Assembly (NCBI RefSeq): GCF_029360645.1
Contig: NZ_JARDUA010000008.1
Coordinates: 1 to 64,000, forward strand
DNA length: 64,000 nucleotides
Source: Pontibacter litorisediminis
Lineage (GTDB): Bacteria > Bacteroidota > Bacteroidia > Cytophagales > Hymenobacteraceae
Reading direction: 5' to 3'
Below, in pieces: positions 1 through 7,028 of the stretch. Position 1 is the first letter of the stretch; every line of letters begins with the position of its first letter. A program made the position numbers and the translations under genes. The notes under the pieces are model-generated. The model made no database searches and was not told the DNA's origin. It saw nothing but the letters and a program-made list of their open reading frames with translations.

Positions 1-101
1 ATGGCCCCGGTGAGCACCTCTTCCCATTCCGAACAGAGCAGTTAAGCCCGGGAGCGCCGATGGTACTGGGGTCACACCCGGGAGAGTAGGTGGCCGCCAA
101 C
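1..101 (+). rRNA. rrf: 5S ribosomal RNA, 5' end cut by window
   Basis: The sequence contains the conserved 5S core (CCATTCCGAACAGAG, then GTTAAGC, then GCGCCGATGGTACTG) and the 3' GGGAGAGTAGGTGGCC segment. The first dozen or so bases of the gene lie outside the window. It is the last gene of an rRNA operon and is followed at once by a GC-rich terminator. The 3' end is placed by comparison with the general 5S fold and is uncertain by a few bases. Confidence 0.93.
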
Positions 102-107
102 CCCAAC

Positions 108-147
108 AAGAGGGCCCCTTTCGCAAGAGAGGGGCCCTTCTTCTTTT
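108..147 (+). terminator. Intrinsic terminator of the rRNA operon
   Basis: Stem AGGGCCCCT (111-119) pairs with AGGGGCCCT (130-138) and is followed by a T-rich run (CTTCTTCTTTTT). It lies directly after the 5S gene. Confidence 0.85.
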
Positions 148-272
148 TCCCACCACCACCACAAGCAAAGGCCATGGGAGGCCCAGCACCTACGAACGTA
201 ACTGTTGATTGCCTCTGAGCACGTTGGGAACGCGTTGAAAAAATGCAGGCCACCTACATTTATGGGAAACAT

Positions 273-310
273 ATAAAAAGCCCCTGCCATCACTGTCAGG
301 GGCTTTTTAT
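273..310. terminator. Bidirectional hairpin terminator
   Basis: Perfect 14-bp inverted repeat: ATAAAAAGCCCCTG at 273-286 and its complement at 297-310, with A-tract and T-tract flanks on both sides. It would end transcription from the rRNA side and from anything entering leftward. Confidence 0.85.
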
Positions 311-561
311 GTAATTCACTATAAAGTTGATTTAGGTTCTTATTTGCCGATGCAGAAAGTGATGACTGTGTGTAATAGATTGTGAGTTAGTGTATTACAA
401 TATGTTGTTTCCTGATGAGGTACAAATGGGGAACAGTGGAGTTTTTTGGACTATTTGAGCTCCAGTTCTTTAAACAAAATTATTGATTTTTTCTGCTCCT
501 TCTATTAAATTCTTAAACAGGTTAAGCCGGCCGCCCTTGCAGGCTTATTGCAGCCATTCCC
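311..561. other. AT-rich intergenic stretch, nothing recognised
   Basis: About 250 bases between the terminator and the 3' end of the zinc-ribbon gene. No supported gene, RNA or repeat was seen. The short plus-strand frame here continues antisense into the next gene and looks spurious. Confidence 0.5.
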
Positions 562-939
562 TCACTTTTCCATGTAAGGCTGCCAGTTCACGATCAGCAC
601 TTTTTCCTCAGGCAGCAGCAGATACCCGTAATCGTAGCAGAAGTGGTAGGTATTGCCGTTTTTGGTGCGGTAGGTGTGGGTGAAGTGACGAAAGTCGAAG
701 CCGTCCATCTCGAGCAGCCTGCGCCTGACGGTCGTCTTGCCCTGGGGGCTCGCCTGCTTTAGGAGGTGCCTGTTCTTTCTCAGGGAGGCGTTGACAGTGC
801 GCATGAGCTGCTCGCCCTCGTCCTCGAGTTTGCGCCGGTTACCCGCCGCTGCCCGGCACTGGTCTGAGCAGAACTTCTTGTCTGACCTTCCCGCCATGGC
901 TGTGCCGCACTGCCCGCATTTCCTGCTTTCTTTTTCCAT
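562..939 (-). CDS. Small zinc-ribbon protein, function unknown
   Basis: This 125-aa protein has an N-terminal Cys4 zinc-ribbon: residues 8-31 read KCGQCG...FCSDQCR, two CxxC-type pairs. A basic helical segment follows (EQLMRTVNASLRKNRHLLKQ), and the C-terminal half resembles small Bacteroidetes proteins with the YHFCYDYGYLLL pattern. Similar proteins are common as single genes in Bacteroidetes and their role is unknown; DNA or RNA binding would be a guess from the ribbon and basic charge. It is divergent from the recombinase gene, with a cluster of palindromes between the two starts. It is not part of the cassette array. I am sure it is a real gene; I have no function to offer. Confidence 0.85.
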   Translation of the reverse strand: MEKESRKCGQCGTAMAGRSDKKFCSDQCRAAAGNRRKLEDEGEQLMRTVNASLRKNRHLLKQASPQGKTTVRRRLLEMDGFDFRHFTHTYRTKNGNTYHFCYDYGYLLLPEEKVLIVNWQPYMEK

Positions 940-942
940 AAG

Positions 943-1088
943 CTGCTGTTCTAGCCGTACGTATCCGGTTATACCCGGATTATCCGGCTATAACCGGATC
1001 ATCCGGATGCTTACGGAACTATACGGGTAATCTCCGACTAAGTGTCGGCAAAGCGCGTTATTGCGCATAGTTATCAATTTAACGCGAC
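943..1088. promoter_or_regulatory. Divergent promoter region with stacked ATCCGG palindromes
   Basis: Between the zinc-ribbon gene and the recombinase there is an 11-bp perfect inverted repeat, ATCCGGTTATA (963-973) with TATAACCGGAT (989-999). Its loop is itself palindromic (CCGGATTATCCGG, 975-987), and a further ATCCGGAT sits at 1001-1008. Two more inverted repeats follow: CCGAC/GTCGG (1034-1048) and CGCGTTA/TAACGCG (1054-1060 and 1080-1086), the last ending just before the recombinase ATG. The arrangement suggests an operator, perhaps autoregulatory or recombinase-bound. Seen directly: the repeats. Inferred: the role. Confidence 0.6.
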
Positions 1089-2540
1089 ATGTACTACGCC
1101 TCATCGCAGCCTGTCATCTTCCTTAACCCCCTCGAGCACGATGGGAAGCCCTTTGTTCGCATCTGGCACAAGCCCAACCCTTTTATCACTAAGCGGCTCA
1201 AGGAGGCCGGCTGGATTAGGTACAGTAAGACCTACAAATGCTTTGTGATGCACCGCTCCGAGCAGAGCATTGAGCGGCTGCACCTTCACTTCGAGGGCAC
1301 AGCCAAGGTGGACTCGCGCTACCTGTACCGGCCCAAGCGGCTAAGGCCGGCCGAGGGGGCGGTGATCCTGGCCGGGGGGCATGCCTCTGAGCCACTGCAG
1401 AAGTCGCCGGTGCTGCCGGTGGTTCGGCTGCAGCCGCTGGAGCACGAGGGGAGAGCGCTGGTGCAGATCAGCCACGCCTTCGACAGGAGCATTTATGAGT
1501 GCCTGCGGCTCAGCAAAAGCTGTACATGGCTGCCCGTGCTCAAGTGCTTTGTGATGGGAACCGGCAGCGCTGAAATGCACTTGCTGCTCGACGATGTGGC
1601 GGGGGTGGCGCAGGTGTGGCTGGCGCAGACGCTGAAGGTGCGGGACCTGAGGCTGCAGGCAAGGCTCTGGGAGCAGACCTACGCCAAGGGCGAGGGCTAT
1701 GTTGCCTGCCCTGTGGCATACCTTGAGAAGCTTTTCCTGCTAAACTACTCGCTCAACACCATCCGCACCTACCACTCGCTGTTGCTGCGCTTCCTCAACG
1801 GGCACAAGGAGCAGGGGCTGGAGAAGATCAACGCCTTCTCGGAAGAGGAAATCAACCTGTACCACCGGGGCATGGTGCAGAGCCAGAAGTACTCTTTCTC
1901 CACCGTCAGCCAGTCTATCAACGCCGTCAAGTTCTACTTTCAGCGGGTGCTGGGGCGCCATGAGGTGCAGCTCAACCTGGTGGAGCGGCCGGAGAAGCCC
2001 CGCCGCCTGCCCACCGTGCTCAGCAAGCAGGAGGTGGCCCGGGTTCTCGCGGCCACCGAGAATGTCAAGCACCGCTGCCTGCTGCAGCTGCTCTACGCGG
2101 GGGGGCTACGGATAGGGGAGGTGATCAACCTGAGGCTAGGAGACGTGCAGTCGGACCGGAACCTATTGTTTATCAGAGGGGGCAAGGGCAAGAAGGACCG
2201 CACCACACTGCTATCGGCAAAGCTGCTGGAGAGCCTGAGAGAATACTATAAAGTCTATCGGCCAAAGGTGTGGCTGTTTGAGGGGCAGACAGGCGGGCAG
2301 TACACGGTGGAGAGCATCCGCAACGTGTTTAGGGCCAGTATGGTGAAGGCAGGTATAAAGACGAAGGCGACGCCCCACACGCTGCGGCACTCCTTCGCCA
2401 CGCACTTGCTGGAGCAGGGCACAGACCTGCGCTACATCCAGACGCTGCTTGGCCATGGCTCCAGCCGCACCACCGAGATCTACACGCACGTGACAAGCCA
2501 CTCGCTGGAAAAGATCACCAGCCCGCTTGATAATCTGTAG
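1089..2540 (+). CDS. Tyrosine recombinase with tandem N-terminal extension, associated with the attC array
   Basis: A site-specific recombinase of 483 aa. Residues about 200-300 form a SAM-like core-binding domain (YSLNTIRTYHSLLLRFL). Residues about 310-483 form the catalytic domain with Arg341 (GGLRIGEV), Lys366 (GGKGKKD), His430-x-x-Arg433 (HTLRHSFATHLL), His456 (LLGHGSS) and nucleophile Tyr465 (EIYTHV); the end reads SPLDNL. The 16-20 residue insertion diagnostic of IntI integrases between boxes I and II is absent, so it is Xer/phage-like by sequence. Residues about 8-70 and 110-175 are two copies of an unrecognised domain (NPLEHDGKPFVRI and QPLEHEGRALVQI, each ending in KCFVM plus about 15 residues). 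Typical IntI are 320-340 aa. It lies 144 bases upstream of the first cassette boundary, in the same direction as the cassettes. That it catalyses cassette recombination is inferred from position only. Confidence 0.9.
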   Translation: MYYASSQPVIFLNPLEHDGKPFVRIWHKPNPFITKRLKEAGWIRYSKTYKCFVMHRSEQSIERLHLHFEGTAKVDSRYLYRPKRLRPAEGAVILAGGHASEPLQKSPVLPVVRLQPLEHEGRALVQISHAFDRSIYECLRLSKSCTWLPVLKCFVMGTGSAEMHLLLDDVAGVAQVWLAQTLKVRDLRLQARLWEQTYAKGEGYVACPVAYLEKLFLLNYSLNTIRTYHSLLLRFLNGHKEQGLEKINAFSEEEINLYHRGMVQSQKYSFSTVSQSINAVKFYFQRVLGRHEVQLNLVERPEKPRRLPTVLSKQEVARVLAATENVKHRCLLQLLYAGGLRIGEVINLRLGDVQSDRNLLFIRGGKGKKDRTTLLSAKLLESLREYYKVYRPKVWLFEGQTGGQYTVESIRNVFRASMVKAGIKTKATPHTLRHSFATHLLEQGTDLRYIQTLLGHGSSRTTEIYTHVTSHSLEKITSPLDNL

Positions 2541-2690
2541 ATTACTTCTATATTAGCTAAAGAATATACTATGCGTATGAAGACTATTGGAAAGACGATA
2601 AAAGGAAAAGGTGGCTGCCATAAAACAGGCACAACCACCTTCGCACATAGTGTCAATAACCGTATGTTTTCGCATAGCCGCTAGTTAGGT
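2541..2690 (+). other. attI-like primary site and hairpin at the head of the array
   Basis: The first boundary, GTTAGGT at 2684-2690, is the exact reverse complement of the 5' core ACCTAAC of attC 1, so cassette 1 occupies 2685-3514. Upstream is a strong hairpin (AAGGTGG 2608-2614 with CCACCTT 2635-2641, inner TGCC/GGCA), which may double as the recombinase terminator. CGCATAG at 2671-2677 is complementary to CTATGCG near 2568. The boundary chemistry is read from the sequence; the extent of the attI site is inference. Confidence 0.6.
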
Positions 2691-2725
2691 AGTATTTGAA
2701 TTATAAATTTTTTGTAAAAGAATCA

Positions 2726-3454
2726 ATGAACTATAAGCAGTTTCTTCTTGGGCTAATTATTATAGTTCTCACAGGCTGTTCAGGCTATACTAAAAAGGAT
2801 GGCAAGGTTTATTTAAGAAGTTCTAATGAAGCAAGGATTGGTGTTAGGTATTTGGAAGTAGAGAATGCTGATTACAGCTCATTTAAAGTTATCAACCAAA
2901 ATACAAACTTAGACCTTGCTAAAGATAAGAAACATGTATTTGTCGGAATTTCAATCTTAGCTGACGCTGACCCATCAACTTTTGAACAAATCAAGAAGTA
3001 CTACTGGAAAGACAAAAGCAACGTCTACTTATTACAGTTCGGAGTGAATGATAGTAAGATAAAACAAGCTGATGTAAACACCTTTGAAGTGATAGACAAA
3101 CTTTGGTCAAAAGATAAAAACCATGTATATCATAAATTTGAAAAATTAGACGGCGTAGCCCCAAATGAATTTGCAGTCATAGATGAAGATTGGGGTAAGG
3201 ACAACAGCTTCTTCTACTGGCATGAATTAAGAATAGACTCATTAGATTACACTTCTGCCAAGATTCTTAGCCCCTACTACATAAAGGACAAAGATAACGT
3301 CTATTACAAGAATCAATTAGTTGAAGGAGCTAACCCTTCAGCCTTTGTTCCAGATGGAGTTGGCTGGTTTGGGCATGATGATAAGAATATGTATGATAGG
3401 GAAAAGAATAAAGGCCCTATAACAGAGCAGTATAGAAAAACATACTTACAGTAA
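2726..3454 (+). CDS. Cassette 1: DKNYY-repeat lipoprotein
   Basis: This 242-aa product has a type II signal peptide (QFLLGLIIIVLTGC) with the lipobox cysteine followed by SGYTKK, so a lipoprotein anchored on a membrane is expected. The body consists of about four to five repeats of the pattern (W/Y)xKDKxxVYY...ADxxTFxxI, the DKNYY family. The ATG was preferred to a TTG 30 bases upstream because it places the signal peptide at the N-terminus. The function of DKNYY proteins is not established. Base composition is clearly AT-rich compared with the recombinase gene, as for all cassettes. It is the only gene of the cassette at 2685-3514. Confidence 0.85.
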   Translation: MNYKQFLLGLIIIVLTGCSGYTKKDGKVYLRSSNEARIGVRYLEVENADYSSFKVINQNTNLDLAKDKKHVFVGISILADADPSTFEQIKKYYWKDKSNVYLLQFGVNDSKIKQADVNTFEVIDKLWSKDKNHVYHKFEKLDGVAPNEFAVIDEDWGKDNSFFYWHELRIDSLDYTSAKILSPYYIKDKDNVYYKNQLVEGANPSAFVPDGVGWFGHDDKNMYDREKNKGPITEQYRKTYLQ

Positions 3455-3466
3455 GAAAAAAACATT

Positions 3467-3520
3467 ACCTAACCACACCCATAAGCCAGCTACGCCGCCT
3501 TATGGCCAAGTACGTTATAG
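3467..3520 (+). other. attC-like site 1
   Basis: 5' core ACCTAAC (3467-3473) is the complement of the GTTAGGT boundary at 2684. 3' core GTTATAG is at 3514-3520. Inner arms CCATAAG (3479-3485) and CTTATGG (3499-3505) form a hairpin. It shares the loop words CAGCTACGCC and the AGTACGTT end with site 2. Confidence 0.85.
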
Positions 3521-3533
3521 CTAATTAGAAAGT

Positions 3534-4004
3534 ATGAATAAAATATTGAATAGCTACTCCTTAACATTATTTATACTTTCAGGACTTTTGTTTTCCTGCT
3601 CAAACAGCAAAGCCTCTTTCGGTGCCAATGAATCATCTACTGACTCAAGTATAATAATTGATACTTTTTCCGAATTTCCACCAGAAATAGAAGGTTGTTC
3701 TTGTTACTTCTCCAGTAATGAGAGTGACTTTGAAAGTGACCAATATATCTATGTGGATGACTATGGAAGCAATGCCTTCGTCTCAATCAATGGAGAAATG
3801 AAAAGCTTTAGTCTAAGTAACACCAAAAAAGTAGCAGACGACCATTTCATCAAAACTTGGATTTCAGAAGATTTTGAAATTACCCTTGACTATAAACAAG
3901 TCAGTCAGGTAGAAGAGACTTGGCAGCAAAAAGGGACAATGCGAATAAAATCAAAGAAGGGTAAAGAAGTAGTTAAAGAGTTTTATGGAGAATGTGGTTG
4001 CTGA
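3534..4004 (+). CDS. Cassette 2: lipoprotein of unknown function
   Basis: A 156-aa protein with a signal peptide and lipobox (LSGLLFSCSNSK). The mature part is acidic and contains a CSCYFSS motif and a closing FYGECGC, four cysteines that could pair. I do not recognise a family beyond a general resemblance to small Bacteroidetes exported proteins with a CSC start. It is the sole gene of the cassette at 3515-4064, starting 20 bases after the boundary, and ends just before the next attC. Function unknown. Confidence 0.8.
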   Translation: MNKILNSYSLTLFILSGLLFSCSNSKASFGANESSTDSSIIIDTFSEFPPEIEGCSCYFSSNESDFESDQYIYVDDYGSNAFVSINGEMKSFSLSNTKKVADDHFIKTWISEDFEITLDYKQVSQVEETWQQKGTMRIKSKKGKEVVKEFYGECGC

Positions 4005-4016
4005 AAGAACAACAAG

Positions 4017-4070
4017 CTATAACCACACCTATAGGGCAGCTACGCCACCCTATAGCCCAGTACGTTGGGC
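4017..4070 (+). other. attC-like site 2
   Basis: 5' core CTATAAC (GCTATAAC from 4016) is the exact complement of the GTTATAGC boundary of site 1. 3' core GTTGGGC is at 4064-4070. Inner arms CTATAGGG (4029-4036) and CCCTATAG (4048-4055) are perfect. It is nearly identical in layout to site 1. Confidence 0.88.
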
Positions 4071-4099
4071 TCAATTTGTAAGTATAAAATCTCAAGCAA

Positions 4100-4726
4100 T
4101 TGAAAAAAATAGAATACTCGAAAGAAGCCGTGGATACCTTAAGGCTACTGATAGGAAAGACAGCAGAAAGGGTTATCTATAATTTCATGTACTACATTCT
4201 GGACTTTGGCGACTATCACATTCTATTCCCTATGGAGCTGGAAACAGGTCTAAGCGAAACAGGGGAGCAGGAAATTAAATATACCTTCCCCGTGCTATAC
4301 CATGAAAGTGTTAAACTTGAAAGGTCAGATATAGTAGTAGCTGATAGTTTTAAGATAGAGAGTATACAGATATTGCAGACATTGCTCTACTGGAAGAAAG
4401 TAGAAAAAGAAAATGTAAATATTAGAGTTGGGGATGAAGCTGCAGCCAAGGTAGTCGCTGACTTAATTGCGGTTTCATTTGAGACTGAAGAAGAGCTTAT
4501 GATAAAACCTAGCACAGCGGAAGATTTTCCATTAGAACCAAAGTATAAGAACCTTGTGGATGTAGGAATAAGGATAAGAAACAAAAACAATAGCTTGATA
4601 ATTGCTCCCATAGATAATTGCTTTGGGTTTATGGAACATTTTGACGGATTCTTCTGGAACGAAGAAAATATAGAAGCACGTCTTTCAGAGTCATACGATT
4701 TTATAGTTGTAGATAAGAAAAACTAA
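4100..4726 (+). CDS. Cassette 3: cytosolic protein of unknown function
   Basis: A 208-aa frame, read from a TTG (MKKIEYSKEAVDTL...). No ATG occurs near the start, so TTG initiation 36 bases into the cassette is the best reading. There is no signal peptide or membrane segment. The C-terminal part has a beta-rich FGFMEHFDGFFW segment. No family is recognised. Composition is AT-rich like the neighbouring cassettes. It fills the cassette 4065-4788 and its stop lies directly before the next attC, as is usual for cassette genes. Confidence 0.7.
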   Translation: MKKIEYSKEAVDTLRLLIGKTAERVIYNFMYYILDFGDYHILFPMELETGLSETGEQEIKYTFPVLYHESVKLERSDIVVADSFKIESIQILQTLLYWKKVEKENVNIRVGDEAAAKVVADLIAVSFETEEELMIKPSTAEDFPLEPKYKNLVDVGIRIRNKNNSLIIAPIDNCFGFMEHFDGFFWNEENIEARLSESYDFIVVDKKN

Positions 4727-4794
4727 GCCCAACAAGGTTTACACCCTATGCTTCGGCTGATAGCCTCGCACAAGGTATACACGAGCCGTTGTAT
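4727..4794 (+). other. attC-like site 3
   Basis: 5' core GCCCAAC (4727-4733) complements the GTTGGGC boundary of site 2; the match extends one more base (AGCCCAAC/GTTGGGCT). 3' core GTTGTAT is at 4788-4794. The inner arms are less regular than in the other sites, but the GCTTCGGCTG central word recurs in later sites. Confidence 0.8.
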
Positions 4795-4811
4795 GGGATT
4801 AAAATTATAGA

Positions 4812-5282
4812 ATGAATGACCTGATGGAATTTACTTTAGGCTACTACGAGACAAGAATTAAACAGGAGTTCGCTATAGATGACGTAGGAATCACTTTAGA
4901 CAGACTTGGCGGAAAAAGCTTTGAAAAAGTAATTCCAGTGGACTTAAATAATCCAGACTTACTCAACCAGCAAGAACTGGAAGTTGAAATACCTGAAGTC
5001 ATTAAATTTATTCGAAAAGTTCTTCAGAAGAATTATAGTTATCGCCCTGTGTGGTTTAAGACAAACGTAGTTGACCAAGCTGTAAATGACTACGTTGGAA
5101 TCGGGTTGTTAAATCTTGGTGGACCTTGGTTAAAATTTATAATTTGCTCTCTCAGCTTCGATAGAGCCGCCCAAAGTGGAGACACATTAATGACAGTTTT
5201 TGATACTGGTTTCCAGTGGGCAATCAACTTCGAACTATCGCAGGATAACAGTTGCTTGACTGTACAAAAAATTGAAAAATAA
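4812..5282 (+). CDS. Cassette 4: small cytosolic protein of unknown function
   Basis: A 156-aa protein starting MNDLMEFTLGYYETRIKQ, with no signal peptide or membrane helix. A central stretch (YVGIGLLNLGGPWLKFIICSL) is hydrophobic but too short for a clear membrane anchor. No family is recognised. It is the single gene of the cassette at 4789-5347, with its stop immediately upstream of the next attC. Confidence 0.75.
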   Translation: MNDLMEFTLGYYETRIKQEFAIDDVGITLDRLGGKSFEKVIPVDLNNPDLLNQQELEVEIPEVIKFIRKVLQKNYSYRPVWFKTNVVDQAVNDYVGIGLLNLGGPWLKFIICSLSFDRAAQSGDTLMTVFDTGFQWAINFELSQDNSCLTVQKIEK

Positions 5283-5286
5283 CCCC

Positions 5287-5353
5287 ATACAACAAAGTAT
5301 AGCATCTATGCTGCGGCTGACGCCTTGCCATTTGCTATACCAGCACGTTATGG
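5287..5353 (+). other. attC-like site 4
   Basis: 5' core ATACAAC (CCCATACAAC) is the exact complement of the GTTGTATGGG boundary of site 3, a 10-base match. 3' core GTTATGG is at 5347-5353. Inner arms GTATAGCA (5297-5304) and TGCTATAC (5333-5340) are perfect. Confidence 0.9.
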
Positions 5354-5367
5354 GGAATTGATAATAT

Positions 5368-6081
5368 ATGAAAGCAATAATTTTACTTGTGTCGGTTATT
5401 CTCCTTGGTTCTTGCTCACAGCAGCAGGAAATTATAAATGGAGATGTTCACGCAAGTGAAATCAAGGGCTATTGGGAAGGCGAGCAGCAATTCTTTGTAG
5501 TTTGGGACTCTATTATGCTTTATCCCACTAAGAGAACATCGGGCTTCCATACCTACACTTTGACCGATGATTTGTTGACAGTCAATAATAACGGTACAAG
5601 TAACTCACTTAAGCTCCTAAAACTGAACAAAGATTCTCTGGTTCTCGAACAGGTCAATAAAATTCTCCGCTATTCAAGAGCTAAGCCAGTCAACCCTGAA
5701 TTAGAGTTTAGTACCATTAATTTTAGTACTGGTCCTTGTGAAGGGAATTGCCCTGTTTTCGATTTGACAATTAATGAAAACGGCCAGGTTGAATATGTTG
5801 GCAAACTCTATTCAGAAAAGTCTGGAGAGCACCATGGGCAGCTGCCTCAACAGCTTTTGAAAAACTTAAATGAATTGCTAAGCCACATCGACTTTCAAAA
5901 AGTAAGTAAAAATCAGTTACCACCGCCAGCAGATAATCAGCAGTTTGAATTGAGAATTAGGTTTAAGAACAATCAAGCGGTGCAGGTGAAGAATGGAAAG
6001 GCTGATGTCAGGTATAAGACGCTTTTGAACGTGCTGTACAACTTGGTTGACATAATAGAATTGAAGAACAAAACCCCATAA
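5368..6081 (+). CDS. Cassette 5: DUF6438-like lipoprotein
   Basis: A 237-aa protein with a lipoprotein signal (LLVSVILLGSCSQQQ). The C-terminal half, from about residue 115, reads STGPCEGNCPVFDLTINENG...YVGKL, a pattern typical of DUF6438, with a conserved CxxxCP pair. The N-terminal half resembles lipocalin-like exported domains (GYWEGEQQFFVVWDS) but I cannot assign it. It is the only gene of the cassette at 5348-6136; the stop TAA overlaps the start of the attC. Function unknown. Confidence 0.8.
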   Translation: MKAIILLVSVILLGSCSQQQEIINGDVHASEIKGYWEGEQQFFVVWDSIMLYPTKRTSGFHTYTLTDDLLTVNNNGTSNSLKLLKLNKDSLVLEQVNKILRYSRAKPVNPELEFSTINFSTGPCEGNCPVFDLTINENGQVEYVGKLYSEKSGEHHGQLPQQLLKNLNELLSHIDFQKVSKNQLPPPADNQQFELRIRFKNNQAVQVKNGKADVRYKTLLNVLYNLVDIIELKNKTP

Positions 6082-6142
6082 CAAAGTGCAGCCCTTATGC
6101 GTGGCTTTGCCTCGCCCATCGGCTGCACGAGTAACGTTATGC
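6076..6142 (+). other. attC-like site 5
   Basis: 5' core CCATAAC (CCCCATAAC) is the exact complement of GTTATGGGG, the boundary of site 4. 3' core GTTATGC is at 6136-6142. Inner arms GTGCAGCC (6086-6093) and GGCTGCAC (6121-6128) are perfect and recur in sites 7 and 8. Confidence 0.9.
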
Positions 6143-6185
6143 GGCAGCTTAGAAGACGACACCGAAACAAACAGATAGATAGAAA

Positions 6186-6788
6186 ATGAAATCAGAAAAT
6201 AAACTCGCAGGACTTGGACTTTTGACAGCAATTTCAGCTTCACTTTGCTGTATTACACCTGTTTTGACTTTGTTGGCGGGGACAAGTGGACTTGCTTCGA
6301 CTTTTTCGTGGCTTGACCCATTAAGACCGTATTTAATCGGCTTGACAGTTTTGGTGCTTGGATTTGCTTGGTATCAGAAACTAAAACCGCAGAAACAAGT
6401 GGACTGCAACTGCGACACGACCGAAAAAACACCATTCATTCAGACAAAGAAATTTTTAGGTATCGTGACAGTTTTTGCAGGACTAATGCTTGCGTTTCCG
6501 ACCTATGCACATATCTTTTTCCCTAAGACAGAGAAACAAACAATTGTAACCGAACAAGCGAACATTCAGACTGCGGAATTTACAATTAACGGAATGACTT
6601 GCACAGGTTGCGAAGAACACGTAAACCACGAAGTGAATAAATTGACAGGAATACTTAACACGACTGTTTCATACGAAAACGGAAACGCAATTGTGGAGTT
6701 TGACAAGACCAAAACCGACATTCAAGAAATAGAAAAAGCCATTGCAAAAACAGGCTATTCAGTAACCGACAAGAAAGAAATAAAATGA
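6186..6788 (+). CDS. merTP: Cassette 6, gene 1: mercuric transport protein MerTP (MerT-MerP fusion)
   Basis: A 200-aa membrane protein for uptake of Hg(II), combining MerT-like and MerP-like parts. Residues about 8-60 hold two membrane helices with the CC pair (SASLCCITPVLTLLAG). A third helix lies around residues 90-112. The C-terminal HMA domain, about residues 130-195, has the metal-binding GMTCTGCEEHV motif. Bacteroidetes MerTP proteins have this layout. No merA or merR is visible nearby, so alone it would import rather than detoxify; transport of another thiophilic ion is possible. Its stop overlaps the next gene by four bases (ATGA), a translational coupling unusual for single-gene cassettes. 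Confidence 0.88.
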   Translation: MKSENKLAGLGLLTAISASLCCITPVLTLLAGTSGLASTFSWLDPLRPYLIGLTVLVLGFAWYQKLKPQKQVDCNCDTTEKTPFIQTKKFLGIVTVFAGLMLAFPTYAHIFFPKTEKQTIVTEQANIQTAEFTINGMTCTGCEEHVNHEVNKLTGILNTTVSYENGNAIVEFDKTKTDIQEIEKAIAKTGYSVTDKKEIK

Positions 6789-6994
6789 ACATAATACTAC
6801 AATCAACAATCACTTGCCCCGACTGCGGACATAAGAAAGAAGAAACTATGCCGACAGACGCTTGCCAATACTTTTACGAGTGTGAAAATTGCAAGAAAGT
6901 TTTAAAGCCAAAACAAGGCGACTGTTGCGTTTATTGTAGCTACGGGACAGTAAAATGTCCACCCATTCAGGCAGGAACAAGTTGCTGTAATTGA
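6785..6994 (+). CDS. Cassette 6, gene 2: GDCCVxC-motif metal-binding protein
   Basis: A 69-aa cysteine-rich protein with CPDCGHKKEE near the start, YECENCKKVL in the middle, then QGDCCVYCSYG and a terminal TSCC. The GDCCVxC motif defines a small family that often sits beside MerTP in Bacteroidetes. It probably takes the metal from the HMA domain of MerTP or acts as a thiol reservoir; this is inferred from pairing and cysteines. It overlaps merTP by four bases and ends 35 bases before the long attC. Confidence 0.85.
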   Translation: MNIILQSTITCPDCGHKKEETMPTDACQYFYECENCKKVLKPKQGDCCVYCSYGTVKCPPIQAGTSCCN

Positions 6995-7028
6995 CAATGA
7001 AACAACTGACCGAAATAGAAAGCCGACC

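Noticed and set aside
1054..1086. CGCGTTA/TAACGCG pair near the recombinase start as an attC-like site
   Set aside because: The order of the cores is reversed (GTT before AAC), so it cannot be a cassette site; kept only as a regulatory palindrome.
1089..2540. Reading the recombinase simply as the integrase of the conjugative element
   Set aside because: It lies 8 kb away, separated by the cassette array, and abuts an attI-like boundary; the possibility is kept as a finding but not as the annotation.
3985..4182. 65-codon frame spanning attC 2
   Set aside because: It crosses the cassette boundary and overlaps two better-supported genes.
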